This document shows positions 33,610 through 46,450 of a DNA stretch of 64,000 nucleotides, piece after piece. Under the pieces are notes generated by a model, which saw only the letters and a program-made list of their open reading frames with translations, ran no database searches and had not been told where the DNA came from. The number at the start of each line of letters is the position of its first letter. Within the stretch, counting starts at the first letter, position 1. The stretch is from Climacteris rufus. Lineage: Eukaryota > Chordata > Aves > Passeriformes > Climacteridae. Position numbers and translations under genes: made by a program. The stretch is from NCBI GenBank assembly GCA_013398175.1, contig VZRZ01003221.1, positions 62,001 through 126,000 of the forward strand, written 5' to 3'.

Positions 33610-33945
33610 CAAAGATAAGATGGAGGGGAGATTTAATCAATACCTACAAATATCTCCAAGGGGGTGCCAAAAGGATGGTGCCAATGGTGCCCAGTGACAG
33701 GATGAGGAGCAATGGCCATAAAATAAAACACAAGAAGTTCCACCTCACCATGGGGAAGAACTTCTTTACATTGAAGTGGCAGAGCACTGAACAAGCTCCC
33801 TCTCTGGAGACATTCCAAACCCACCTGGATGTGTCCCTGTGTCCCCTGCTCCGAGTGACACTGCCTGGGCAGGGGGCTTGGACTGGGTGATCCCAGAGGT
33901 GCCTCCAACCCTGACACAACCGTGATTCTGTGACTGTTTTCACCC
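33610..33945 (+). repeat. CR1 LINE, 3' portion, plus orientation
   Basis: Matches CR1 from the GGAGATTTAATCAATACCTA segment through GTGCCCAGTGACAGGATGAG and GGGGAAGAACTTCTTTACA to a GTGATTCTGTG end. With the minus copy at 32550-33012 it forms a head-to-head inverted pair about 600 bases apart. Confidence 0.95.
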
Positions 33946-34492
33946 CTTGCTGATGTTCTCCTTAAGGTCCTGAGTGACTCCTGAAGTGTTCAAGAGGGAC
34001 CCACTAGGGGAGGAAAGCAAGCTTTTTGTCTATTTTTGTAAATTTGAAGGTGGGATGAGGAAGATGTGGTGCTCTGTATAAATCAAATTACATGATCTGT
34101 GAGTATCATCAACACACTTGAGAGAGATCCATTGGGTTGTTTTAGTGAAGTTTTAGTGTTCACACTGCAGGCTCTTTCTCTGAAAAACATGGAGAAGTAA
34201 CACCTGAAATTAACCCCCAAACTTTGTTTATACACAAAAACCATGCTGTCCCAATGCTTGCTTTCTGTGAGCAGGCATGCTGGCATTCTTCAGGGCTTGA
34301 GTGGAGCTGGGAGAGGGCAGAGCTGGTGGTCAGGAGCTGAAGGACAGGAGCTGCTTACATGGTGTGACCCAAGTCACAGGACTGCTGTGGCATGTGCTGT
34401 AAAGAGGGGAATAGCAGAGAGCCAGCCCGGGCTATTGTAGCATTCAATTAGTGCTTACACAGTGCCTTGAATAACTCACATGAAAAGCTGAC

Positions 34493-34525
34493 TTATTATT
34501 ATTGTTGTTATTATTGTCATTATTA
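34493..34525 (+). repeat. (ATT)n imperfect trinucleotide repeat
   Basis: TTATTATTATTGTTGTTATT and following units: an imperfect TTA/TTG trinucleotide tract. Confidence 0.85.
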
Positions 34526-35957
34526 AGCTAACAGTATATTCTCTGTGGAGCTCATGAAGAGAAGGTGACGCACAAACAGCACATACAGTAGCAGCTGCAT
34601 GTGAACAGTGCCCCAGGAGTTATAAAGAAAAAAAATTACCTTAATAATGGTTCCTCTGCTGTGGTGGGATTTTCCTCCCTTTAATTATAGTTGCTGTTTT
34701 CATTTGAAATTGATTAAGTGTTTTAGGATGGCAAACAGAGCTGGTCTTTTTAGAAAGAGCACTCAAAGACACCCAGCCCCAGCTAGGAGTGGAGCATTTT
34801 TATTCCTTTTTGAAGGAATCAGAATGTCTTTCTTCCAAAATGGGAAGAGAACTGGATCTGGTGCCTTCCCCAACATCTCACAGTTTTTCCATCCTAAGGA
34901 GAGGTGGTCACCCGTGCCATGGGAATTCCTGGGGAGTGTAAGACCTCAGCAGAGGAGAATCCACCATCCTGATTTTAATTACCTGCTTTGGATGGCAGAG
35001 GCAAGAAGAACTGGCAGGTGTTGCTCCCTGTGGAAGGTACTTAGAGTGACCTCTGTTACAGAGGGCAGGATACATTTAGGGTCTGCAGTGAAGGAGGGAG
35101 CACCTAATTTCCAAACTTACAACACTGTTATGTCATTTGTTGGGAATTAAAGACCTCCTGCCATCTCTTACTCTCAGCAACCTTTTGGTATTTCCCTTCC
35201 ATTTTCCTTCATCCAGGTAAGAACAGCTTCCAGCAGCGCCGCTCAGAAGTCACCACAGCACGATTTTGGCAGTGCCATAATGACATCGTTTTTCTGCCAC
35301 TTTCACTCCGGGTTCTGTGGAGGCATCACAGACCTCTTACACAAGCCAGTTTTATCGGAGGTGCTGCTCTTGGGAAGGCTGAGGCTTTTGCAGCTTCTGC
35401 TTTAACACTTCTGCTGCCCTCTGGTGTTTTAGATATCCTGAACGAGGAGTCACCTTGGATGATTCCAGGATATCCATGGTCGGGAGAGGTGTAATTGCAG
35501 AGCTGCCTTGTACATCATCAGCGTGGAAAAGAGAGCAAAGTGGAGAGGCACTTTCCAGAACATATTCACGATAATATCCCTTAGATTTCTCTAGGAAGAG
35601 GGAGAAACTGGGAGGACACAAATGTTAAGTTTTTCCATTGCAGCAGCTCTGTGCTCCCTCCCCAAGGGCAGCATGGGCTGTGTATGGGAATACACAGGGA
35701 GGCTGATGCCTTCCAGAACTCATCTTGCAGATATTTCCAGCTATTCAATCTTTAGTCATTTCACTCAGCATTTTCTATCAGTTTCAAAACAAACTAACAA
35801 CAATAGCAACTTTCTTCACTTGGCAAAAAGAAAACAAACCAAGAAGTGGAGACATTCCTTTCTACCCATTTCAGCCTTTACAGCTAAAGTTAAATCAGCC
35901 TGGCTTTCTGTGGCAAGTTTGCTGGGGCACTACTTGCAGTACAACTGTAGTTATTTG

Positions 35958-36068
35958 GGGGGTTTTTTGTTATTTTGGTTATTTTACTTACTTTCTGTTT
36001 TTTCCTTTTTGGGGGGGGGGAGAGGTGGTGTTTGTTTGTTTGTTGGAGTTTTTGTTTGTTTGTTTTCC
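35958..36068 (+). repeat. G/T-rich low-complexity tract
   Basis: A pure G/T-biased stretch with a ten-G run near 36010-36020 and GTTT repeats on both sides of it. There is strong strand asymmetry. It could form a G-rich structure but is most simply a microsatellite cluster. Confidence 0.8.
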
Positions 36069-39000
36069 CCAGAAAATAAATGTGTTATTATTTTGAAAGT
36101 CAGACCTGTTTGACTATTTTACACAACTTAATTGTGTAAAACCTTGCTGAAGTCAATAGAATTGGTTCTGGTCACACCAAGTTAGACTCTGGCCTAGAAA
36201 AAAATAAAATGGAAGGTGTCACATTACAAAAAGTGTAGTGGCATTTGAAGTAAAAAAGATGAGATAACCAACTAAAATACTTGTAGGCTTATTTCAAAGA
36301 CAAAAGCATTATCTTGGAAAAAAATGGTGCATGACTGTTTCTAATATGACTTTAAAGTGTCTTTGGATTTGAAAAAATCCAGGCTGCCACTGCAATTTTG
36401 GCAAAAATACTTTAAAGCTAGCATGTCCTTACTGAGGCACCACAATGGTATCCACAAATATACTTCAGACCACTGGAATGTCTTTGGTCACAACATTGCA
36501 TCACAGTTACATAATTGCCATCACAACAAGGATCTTTTGTCATTAAGGTTTATGACATTTCATAATTAATGAGGCGATGACATTTCACTGACATAACACA
36601 TTGAGCTTGTCTTGCAGAATAAAGGGACACAGACCTTCTCTTCATCATTCATCCTTATCTAGGGCTGGGAAATAGCTTCTGGAAGGGTCACCACCAGGTA
36701 TGTTTGGGCTCTTCCCTCTCCTAAGTATAATGTGGTACAAAGTCTGCCATTAATGCCAAGGCTCTGGCTGTCTTTGTTTGTATAAAGGGAAGTACAAACA
36801 CAGAACAAACAAGGTGGTCTATGCCCTTGAGAGTGTCTCTGTTTCATTGTGATAATTTCCCTTCTGTGTTTGTCACTCTGACAGTGCTCCACTGTGCTGG
36901 GACATGTGAGCCTGACTGACAACTGGCAACAAACACATGAAAAAATTATGTAAAAAAAAGAGAAGTGGGACAGGTTATTTCCATTGCCCAGGATATATAA
37001 AAGGCAGAAGCTAAGCAACCAACATGGAACAATGGCTTTTGAATTTGGGGGTTTTCCAATTGTTTAAACTTAATGACTAAAAGTGGTACTAAAACTGAAT
37101 ACACACACATCTGTAATCTAACTGTACCCACTGAAATTTAGATGAAAGTAACTTTATTTACATCTCTTAAAACATCCATCTTCAAGGTATCCTGTGAGGT
37201 AAAGCACATATTCTACCAAAATTTGACTGAAGAGGACCAAGAACTTCTGGGTCTGAGCACAGGATTAGCCAGGCAGGGACTTTCCCTGGGGCAGAACCAC
37301 CTGCAATTCAGATGTCTGGAAACCAACACTTGGAAATTGCACTTTCCCACCAAGACCATAAAATCTTTACAAGCAAAAGAGACAACAGATAAGGAAAATA
37401 TGTAATTTCCCCCTCTTTACCTGCTTTACTACTGGGAGGACAAAAAGACTGCAGGATGAAGTGTCTTGCCCATGGTGGTGATAGGGTAAGGCTGTGGCAA
37501 AGCTGTGAAATACATTTCTGTGTCCTGAGCTCAGGCAAAATGCTTTAACTCCATCCTTCACACTGAACTGAAGTGATTCATGTTAATCTTACAGCTGGTA
37601 TGAATACAGCTACATACATTCTGGGTTTAATACAGTCTATACAATAAGCAGCTCTTATATGTGATTTTTCTACCAGGCTGGACTTTCTGTAAGATTAATA
37701 TTGTAGTTTAATGTTATCCTCCCACTCTCAGATGAAATGTGGACAGAGAGGGTGGTCAAACAGAGGCAGCTGCTTTCTGCTACTCCCAAGCTTTGCCACT
37801 CTTTGCCAGCAGTTTCTGTTGAAAGTGTGTATTACTTCTCACTGCTCCCTGAAACATCCTGCACACTGTAGTAGCTCATGTGTTGCTTTGTTGTTTGGGG
37901 TTTTTTTAGGCCACACTTTATCAGGCAAGTTTAGCAGTGCAAGATGAGTCGGAAGCTGCCAGCTTCCAAAGAAAAAAATAAATGCTGAGGAGGCTTCAGA
38001 TATGAGAGCAGAGGTGGGAGGGAGGCATGTCCATGATCCATTTGACAGGGGATTTCATTCCTGTGAAATTATCCTTCCCCTTCTCCTTGCCTGGGATCTT
38101 TTCTCTTTGGGATCACTGCTAAAAGGTTGGGGAAATTCTGCCAGCCTGATGGAAGTACAAGAAGTTTGGGAACCTTCCTGTGGGCAGGACTGAAGGCTGT
38201 TGCTCCTGTCCTTACGGCTGCTGGAGCTGCCATGAGGTGTTCCCACCTGGGAAAGACCTGCCAGTTCTTCTCCAGCCAATGCAGATGCCCTCACTGGGCA
38301 CTGGATGTCTGCTCCCCTGCTGGGTTGGAGGGGCCATCTGTGAGGGCAGGAAGGGAATTGAGCCTCGTTCCTTTCGGCCTGGCTCTCCCCAGTGTCCTGT
38401 TGAGTTTTACAGGAGTGCCATAGGATGCGGAGGTGCCCCGGCCGTGCAGCTGCGGGTGACGTGGACACGTGCCCAGCAGGAAGCATCCTGAGACAATGGA
38501 ACTCACTGCACACGTAGGTTCTTTGCTGATGGCTGTGCTGGAAACAGTGACCTGAGCGTGGCACTTGGGATGTCCCCTCCCCTCACTGGTGAGTGATTCA
38601 TGCAGAAAGCTACAAATCATCCCCCAGGGACAAAATTAATAAGGCCCCCCTCACCTTTCCTCTATATTCATGCATGAGCATCTGAGATCCACTGTGCTCT
38701 CACTGCAGTTTGAAATGGAAAAGCAATCGCTTTCCCCGTGTCCCAAGTAATTGCTTCATCTGCTTGTGCCTGTACCTCTGCCAGGCAAGGGAATATGCAC
38801 AGGCTCCTCTGGAAAGGGTTTTCATGGCATTTGTTTACTGCATACCAAAAAATCAGGAGCCCATACCAAAAAATCTCCCCTCCCCCTTCCCCTTCTCTAC
38901 TTTGCTCCCTCGGAAAGAAAACAGAAACAAAATCAAAGTTGCGTTTACAGCACGGTGCTGGTGGTACAGTTATTCCTCAGGGAAAACCTGATATATCCAC

Positions 39001-42000
39001 CTATTGTCTGCGCCGCTGCTAAGAGCCCTTAGTCAATGAGCAAGTTACGAAAACAGGTATCCTTCCTTAGAGATGGATGCGATATTTGCGTCTGATATTT
39101 CCTGCCACACAGCACAGATTGTTTGTGCCTCTGGACAGCGAGAGACGCGGCTTTCCAGCGGGGGGGAAGGACGGTTGCAACACACCTTTGTTGTCCTCCT
39201 CTGGAACAGCGTATTCCATCAGTTTTCCATCCATCCCTGCAAATGCATTTCCTATAATTGCTGCTGTGTCAGATGCACTGTAATCCATCCCCTCCTACGT
39301 CAGCTGCATTGTTGTCACCCCCCTGCGATGTCAGGAAAACTGTGATCCTGCTCTTGCGTTACTGGGAGCCGTGTCCCTGGCATTTCCAATTGCCCGGAGT
39401 CAGGCAGAGCAGGGACAGAGAACAAAACACCACTTTCTGCACCAGGGGTGCAATGAGTGCTCCCCTGCATCCCTTGGATGTGCACGTGGGCTGTTTGGCA
39501 CCAAAGGCGTTCTGCACCCTGGGAAGTGGGCATTCTGCAGTCACACACCAGGCAAAGGTTCCTATGGGTGCCGGGTGTGAGGAGCTCAGCGGAATTTTTG
39601 TGCAGTGTTGAATCACGCATCACCACACTGGTTCTGCACGTGGGCTGTGGTGGAGGGGAAGACAATAAAAAACCTTTCAGAGAACAAAAGGTTAGCAAAA
39701 CTTCTGCTTTTTGCATCCCAACTGATGAAATGACCCCAAGGAAGCAGGAGTGGGGGAGTGGGTGGGCTCACCGTTTGTGGGTGGGACACCAAGACCATCT
39801 ATTTTCAAACATGTTATGCTTCAGTCCCGGGGCTGAGCAAGAACCCATGAACAGTAACACATGGGAAATTTGTTACATGCAATTCTGGGCACCAGCCAAC
39901 CCTGAGTTTCCAGGGAAGCAAAGTACAGGGCATATGGAACCTAAATATATGCAATCATGGATGACAAGAAACATGGAAGAACTTTTTGGATGGGGTTGTT
40001 TGCTGACATCCTGAAAATATCTTTCACAAGACAGATACTGACAAGGCAACTCAAAACCAGATGGTTCTCCACTGATGGCTTCACAAGAGCTTGAAGTTTG
40101 GGGTGAAGTAAGTGGTTTGTGCTACTGGAGCAGATTGATTGTGACTCCTCAAATAGGAAACCAGATGTTCATGCTTCAGCTGAGCTACTTCTCTTTTTGC
40201 ACAGCTGATACAACCAGAGAACACAGGGCTTTGTCCTCACATTCAGCAGGACATGTTGTCTTCAAGAAGTCTTCCTGTTGCATGCTCTTGATCATTTTTT
40301 GAGCTGCTTCAAACTTTTTCCTTTCTGTCAATACCCATCACCTCCCAGAAGATCAGTGTCACAGATTTTCTTTCCCTGCTTAATTTATGCTTTTCAGTTT
40401 GGCAGATGGCTCCCCAGTCTTGTTGTATGTGCTGGGAGAAAACCCTTACAATTAAATCTTCAACTACTCCTTTTGGTGGTTAAGATAGAGGGGTGTCTTG
40501 GTTTAAAGAAATGACGTTTTACAAGGTGTTCCAATTATCTGAATATAGTAAGATCATACTCTGTGGGTATTCATTTTAAAGTATAACACTTCTAGATGCA
40601 TAAGGGTAGAGAGTCAGATTAGGAAGAGACCTAGTTATGCAGAAATTCTCACTGTAAGCAAGGGTGAGAAAGTCAGGAACTGAACTCATCTGAAAATTTT
40701 GGTTAGACACTTCCATAGGAGCTGAGATCTGTGACGTGAATTCCTCCAGTCAGCATGTTCCTACTTTGGTAAGTCACTCATGTCAGCAGGGCGTTTTGGG
40801 CTGAAAGCCTCTAAATCCTGTCACTTGTGATGGAAGGAGGAAGAGTATGAAGAAGGAGAACAAAATGGGTATAGATTTGCAGTGGGTTCCAGTGCAAAAC
40901 CTCTTCTGGTGGGTCTGTGTGAGGTCACACTACCCTGTAGCTGCAGATGGAATATCCCATCAGGGGGAATGATCTGGAACTGGGGGAACTGGTGGTAATA
41001 AGGTGTGTAGTCTGAAAGGCATCTGGATGTGTCTTTTTGCTTCACTATGTGCCAATAAAAACCAATGTGATGGCCAAACCTTTCCACAGACTCATTTGTT
41101 AGCAAGAGATACTAGATAAGAAAGTCAATATATTTTTTCATGTTCATTCCTTTGACAGCATGAAATTATTCTGGTGGTTTGTAATATCAAATGCACTCTA
41201 ACATGGGATTTAAGACTTTAACCTACTAGTGATACTGATAAATATTTCCCTCAGACAAAAAAAAAGGAAGTTTCTTACCTTTGAAATCAAAGGGATAAGT
41301 CATAAAGGGATATGTGCCTTCTCTGTTAGCTCTAGAAGGTACTTTTGGGAAAAGTGGAATGCTTTTGGGAAAGCAGAATAAGCTGCCTTACAGAGCATGC
41401 CTTGAATTGGATAAACACAAGCTTGCAGTGTAGTTGGGACAAAGTACAGGATGGAGCAACACTCATCACCACAAGTAGCATGGGGCTGTGGTGAGAACAT
41501 CTATTACTGCATCTTCACAAGACAGCTATTCAGAATATCCTCTTTTTTTGCCATTTTTCATGAACAGGAGGCTTGTTAAATAACGCAGCAGCCACATGAG
41601 CGTTCAGAGAGAATGTACTCATGCAGCAACCTCTATGGAGAGGAAATACTGGTTTGGGAATCAGGGGTTAGGAAAAAATGCCAAGACCAAACCCAAGATC
41701 GGAGTACAGTTCACTGGGTGATCCAGTGCTGGTCACTGAAGCCATTCACTGAGGGATTTCCAGGGATAACAAACTCCCATCCGAACTCTCTGCATCCAGC
41801 TTCATCAGCAGACAGAAAGACAATTTCTCTTGGACACATCATTAATGGCAAACTGTTTGCCTGGCATTAAAAGAGAGCAGAGTGGAGTTTATGTGTACCA
41901 TTGTATCATCATGTCTTGACACAGAGGGACCAGCATTCCTGCATTTTCCCCCAGCAAATTTCACCAGGAGGCACTGGGAAACTCCAGAAGCATCAGCAGT

Positions 42001-45000
42001 GCAGGCTGCTGGTCTTTACAGTCTCATCAGTGAATTGTTTTGCATAAAATCTGTTAGTGAACACAGTAAAAACACAGCGACTCATAAACCAATCATCCTA
42101 ATAAATGGATGCAAAAAAGGCTGTGTCCTATCCTGGAGAAATGGCAGCAAATTTTCATCACTGGAGCAGCATGAGAGAGCTGGAGACTTGTGCTGGATAC
42201 ACAGGATGTCTTGTTTGACAGGACCTTCACAGCCAGGGCTGGTCCACTGGCCCTGAGTTTAACTCCAGACACTGCCCCAGTGCAGTACCAGCGTGAGGGA
42301 TGCTGCACCGCTCAACTCCTGCATCTGTCCCACTGCTTGCAGTTCTGCTCAAGGCATCCTTGCCTCAGTGAGAGGACATTTCACCACACTCCCAGCTGGC
42401 TCCAACAGGGCATTCCTACCTACAACATGGATGCTCTCCTGGAATGGCAGACACCCCAAAAAAGATAGAAAGAAGGGGGGAAAAAAGCTTTAAAAGAAAG
42501 AAAATCGTCAGTGACCCCTGCTGGACACAGACACAGGTATTCCTGTTGGGCTTCCTGCTCGAGTGCCAGTGGAATGTGTTCCTGGCTGAAGCCCTTGGGA
42601 GGGGAATAGCAACAGTTGGACTACAAAATTTAAAAAAAAAAAAAAAAGGAAGAAAGTTAAAATTTCAACACTTCCCCCTGTTTCTGTGTGTGTTTCAGAG
42701 CTTTATGGAAGCTCGCATTTTCCCCTCCCCTCAACTGTTAATTGCTTCTTGTTGCAATCTTTCCCCCTTCATCACCTTTTTCTATCTGCCTTCGTTTCCC
42801 CATGTGCAGGAACATCTCCACCCCATGTCCTGGCAGGAACAGCGTGTCTGTGTGGCACAGGGACAAGTGTGGACACATCTAAAGCAGCACCACGTGTGCT
42901 GGCACATCCCCTCGTCACAGAGGTGAGCAGAAAGGCTCCGTGGCTGCTCAGGTCTGCTCCACACAGCAGTTCTGCAGTCAGGCTATGACAAAAATGCCTT
43001 CTGCCATTTGCCAGCAAGCACAGCCTGCCCAGCAGCAGGGACCTGCTCCAGAGGAACCTTTTCCTGGCAGCCTTGACCCTTCCCTTACTGCCTGCTGTCT
43101 CTATGGGTTCCATTAACTCCTGCCAAGGCCAAGCCTGGGAAGCTCTCTGTACCTGGCCAGCTCCTTCTCTCAGAAAAAAGTCCTCTCCTTGTCTCCAGGA
43201 TCAGGATTTCCTGACAGCAGGAGTCTTTGCTTAGGCATGCAGGTTGCTGGAAGGGATCCTGTGCTTTCCTTCACACCTTTTCAAGCCAGTTCTGGATGTC
43301 CAGGCAGAAACAAGCCAAACTGGCCATGAGTCTCATCCTCCATCCTTCCTGGCTCTGGGGGCAGTCTAAGGAGAATGGTTCCTCTCAGGTTTCCCAAATG
43401 GCTCCTCCCAGGGTTCCTAAATGGCTCATCTTTGTCTCCCGGTGGCTCCCTGGCCTACACAATTGATTATCCTCGAAAGCCCTGGCAGCTGTCGAGTCTT
43501 TCATTCGCTCTGGAGCCAGGATGGTTGGTGTGCTCCAGGCCCAGAATAGTTTAAGGCAACTGCATCCTGTGCACCTAAAAGTCCCCAGCAGGTTCTCGTG
43601 GATGGCCCCCAGCAGCTGCTCAGCGTTCTCATGTGCTGTGTAACAGCTGGATTTCCACAGGGCAGGAGGGACTCCTGGAACGTGGGCAGTTGTCTCAACT
43701 GCCTGGAAAGAAACAACATGCTCTCTGTCCTGGCTTGACTAAAAATGCCCTCAGCCAGTGCTAACCGTGCCAAAACCATAATTACCTCATCTTCCTTGTT
43801 CTCCTGGAATCACCACGAGCTGTTTTTTATAGGCAATAATAGCAGTGCTGCTTCTTTCCCTAACGAGCTCGTTCGAGCTGCTCCTGACATCTCCCTTTCT
43901 CGAATCCAAAGAAATCCCCTGCCTGCTCTGTAATTGTGTGCCAACTGCTGAGCACAAAGGCAGCGTGTTCTGCCTGATTGCAGGCCACTTGGCTTTTGGC
44001 TGCAGCACCACGGGGTGTTCAGAGGCGATGGAAGAAGGTGGACATCATCACCAGAAAGCAGATTGTGGTGGTGTCATCTTCAGTTTCCAAAACTGCAGCG
44101 CCTTCCTGCGTAAGCAGCCCCACGCAGTCAGTAGAGCAGTGTATCCTCATTATTCACCCTGCAAAGAAGATGAAGTGTCTGCAAGATCTGGCTGAGGGTG
44201 TGCACAGGATCTGGACAAGTTCTGGCTCTGGGCACCCCCCAGAGTGGATGTGGTGAGGCTGGAGAGGGTTGTTTGCCCTCCCACTGCATGTTCTGCTCAG
44301 TGACCAGCATTAGGGTTTGACTTCAATTAATCTATGCACAAAAAGAAAACAAACACCAAACAAGCAAACAAATGAAAGACTTTGCATCATGGGCACTTTT
44401 TTTTCTCTCTGGGATCCAGCATTCTCGTCCCTTCTCTCCCAGCTCCTGGGGAAAGAGCCTTTATATCAAGCAGTCATGGCACCACAAAGAGGTGTCTGCC
44501 AGGTCAGTAAACAGCAGTGACATGTGAAGCTGCAAAAAAAAAAAAAAACAGGCTGAGCTTCTGTTTTAATGACTAGAGAGAGTTTGAACAAATACAGAAA
44601 AAGAAAAGTATGAACCTTCTGCTTTTACCATAACCCCAATATCAAAGTCCCTGATGGTTCAAGGGACTGACACAGAGGTCTGTGAGCAGGAACATCCTTT
44701 CTTTCCTCTATGCCATGAAGGAGTAAGTCATGAAGGAGACCGATTCATGGCTCAGGCTCCCCTGACACACAGTCTTTGCAGAAGGAACCAGCCCCTCAGT
44801 CCTGGGCTCTGTGGAGGAGCCCAGTGCAGTAAGAGAGCCCCAGAGAGTCACTCACAGGTTACCTGCACCAAGAAATGAAGAAGGGCACACAGACCTGCCA
44901 GTCTGTGCTGCTGGCTCACCCTGAGGGTCTGTTTTGGACTGCTCCAGCTGGGTTCCTCCAACCCAAGCCTGCCTGGAAGGGGCCTGATCCTGCACAGTGG

Positions 45001-45040
45001 AAAAATGAGTGAGGAAGTGCTCCATAAAATCAGTTTGTGG

Positions 45041-45124
45041 ATTTTTTTCCTTGTTTTTTTTTTTTTTTTTTGGGTTTTGTTTGTTTATTTGTTTGTTTGT
45101 TTTTCTTTTTCTTTTTTTCTTTTG
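45041..45124 (+). repeat. T-rich low-complexity tract with (GTTT)n
   Basis: Long T runs, GTTTGTTTATTTGTTTG and further T/C runs over about 80 bases. Confidence 0.9.
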
Positions 45125-46199
45125 GTCTGGCAGGATGTGAATGCCACAGGGGCTTAGGTACTCTGGCTAGCTGAAAGCAGTGGACAACTACCCAGTTTTC
45201 ATCTGCTGCACAGCCCAGAGAACATCCCTACTGACTCAGCAGGCCCAGGACTGACTGCTGACTTCCCCTCCCCTGCACACGAGGCGTGTTTAATGTCTGC
45301 ATTGTGTTAAACGGGGAAAATGAACGCTTCCCTGATAATTGCTCTCAGGAAGGAGTAACATTATAGTCAAGGCATCCTGTAGAAACACCATGAGTCAAAG
45401 GAGAGGTAATTCCAAGACAATCTTGCTGTTAGCTGGGGTCCAAGCTGTGAAGATCTTGTGCAGCTCTGAGCAGACAGAACACAGTAGGGCTGCAATTTTG
45501 AGTCTGTCATCCTTTATTTTCCCTTTTTTGTACAAAGCTGTGCCTGGTCTGAACCCCAGGCCAGGCGTATTGCTTTGCCTGTGTTCACAGGGGTAGAAGC
45601 ACCCTTTGAATACAGGGTTTGCATCATTAGTCACAGACTTTGATCCTTCTGCTCCCATTTCCTCTGTGGCAAGAGCCCAATCTCTTTCTTTCTGACGCCA
45701 CTCTGCAGGGCTCAGTCCTTTCACCACCCCTCTGAACACTATTGCAATGTTTTCAAAGTTCCTCAGGAACTCAGTGAACCAAGTGCAGATGGAGATGCCC
45801 GAAATACTCCTGTATTTATGTATTAATAACATTCAAACCTTGCTGGGCAATAAAATGCAGCAGGGCTGGTGCAATACTCCTGGAGGACTGGCATGTGAAA
45901 ATGGGCAGATCTCTGCACCCTGCAAGCTTCACTAAGAGGCTGGACATGTCAGGGAGGTGGGCTGGGCACAGAGCCTGATGCATTTAATCTCTCTCCCAGA
46001 TCAGAAACTTCCTGTGCCAGGGGTTGTGTCTCATAGGCAAAGAGTGAAGCTGCTCTTGGTTCTTTGTAAATACCACATAAACAGCCATTTTCAGTGGACA
46101 GAACTTCAAAAGTACAAGCCAAGGAGTCGGAGTTCTTTGGGCATTGGCAGAGGGAGGGCGTGTCAAGGTGGAAGTACACAGGGACTGAAAGAGAGGCAG

Positions 46200-46450
46200 C
46201 AGAAATGGGTTGCAAGAGGGAAATTCTGATTAGGTACTAGCAAATGTTCTTTCCCTGTGAGGGTGGTCACACACTGAACCAGGCTGACTAGAGATGCTGT
46301 GTGATCTGCAGCCCTAGAGATACTCAGAGCTCAGCTGGACAAGTCCCTGAGATGTTTGAACTGTGTTGGCCATGCCTTGAGCAGGGGCTGGGACCAGATG
46401 TCACCCACAGGCCTGCCAGACATGCACAAGTCAATGGGTTTATGATGCTG
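46200..46450 (+). repeat. Old CR1 LINE fragment
   Basis: Diverged CR1 body. A GAAATTCTGATTAGGTACTA segment and CCCTGTGAGGGTGGTCACAC correspond to the strand that encodes the 3' end. They are followed by a CTTGAGCAGGGGCTGGGACC tail. Insertions and substitutions make the ends approximate. Confidence 0.7.

Larger units (their letters stand above)
33946..46199. other. Intergenic, upstream of SIK1; no gene recognised
   Basis: Twelve kilobases with simple repeats only (34493, 35958, 42631, 45041). 36420-36600 is a candidate conserved element. TGACGT half-CREs occur at 38457, 40513 and 40732. Open frames of up to 185 codons (39457-40014) have no recognisable family. Confidence 0.55.

Noticed and set aside
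35352..35621. 89-codon minus-strand frame with protein-like composition
   Set aside because: Too short, no known family, no supporting exon partners. RNA evidence would be needed.
39860..40000. Possible old CR1 piece (a CAATTCTGGGCACC word)
   Set aside because: Only one short word matches. The remainder does not follow CR1 order.
39457..40014. 185-codon open frame on the plus strand
   Set aside because: No recognisable domain or homologue. Composition is ordinary for intergenic DNA.
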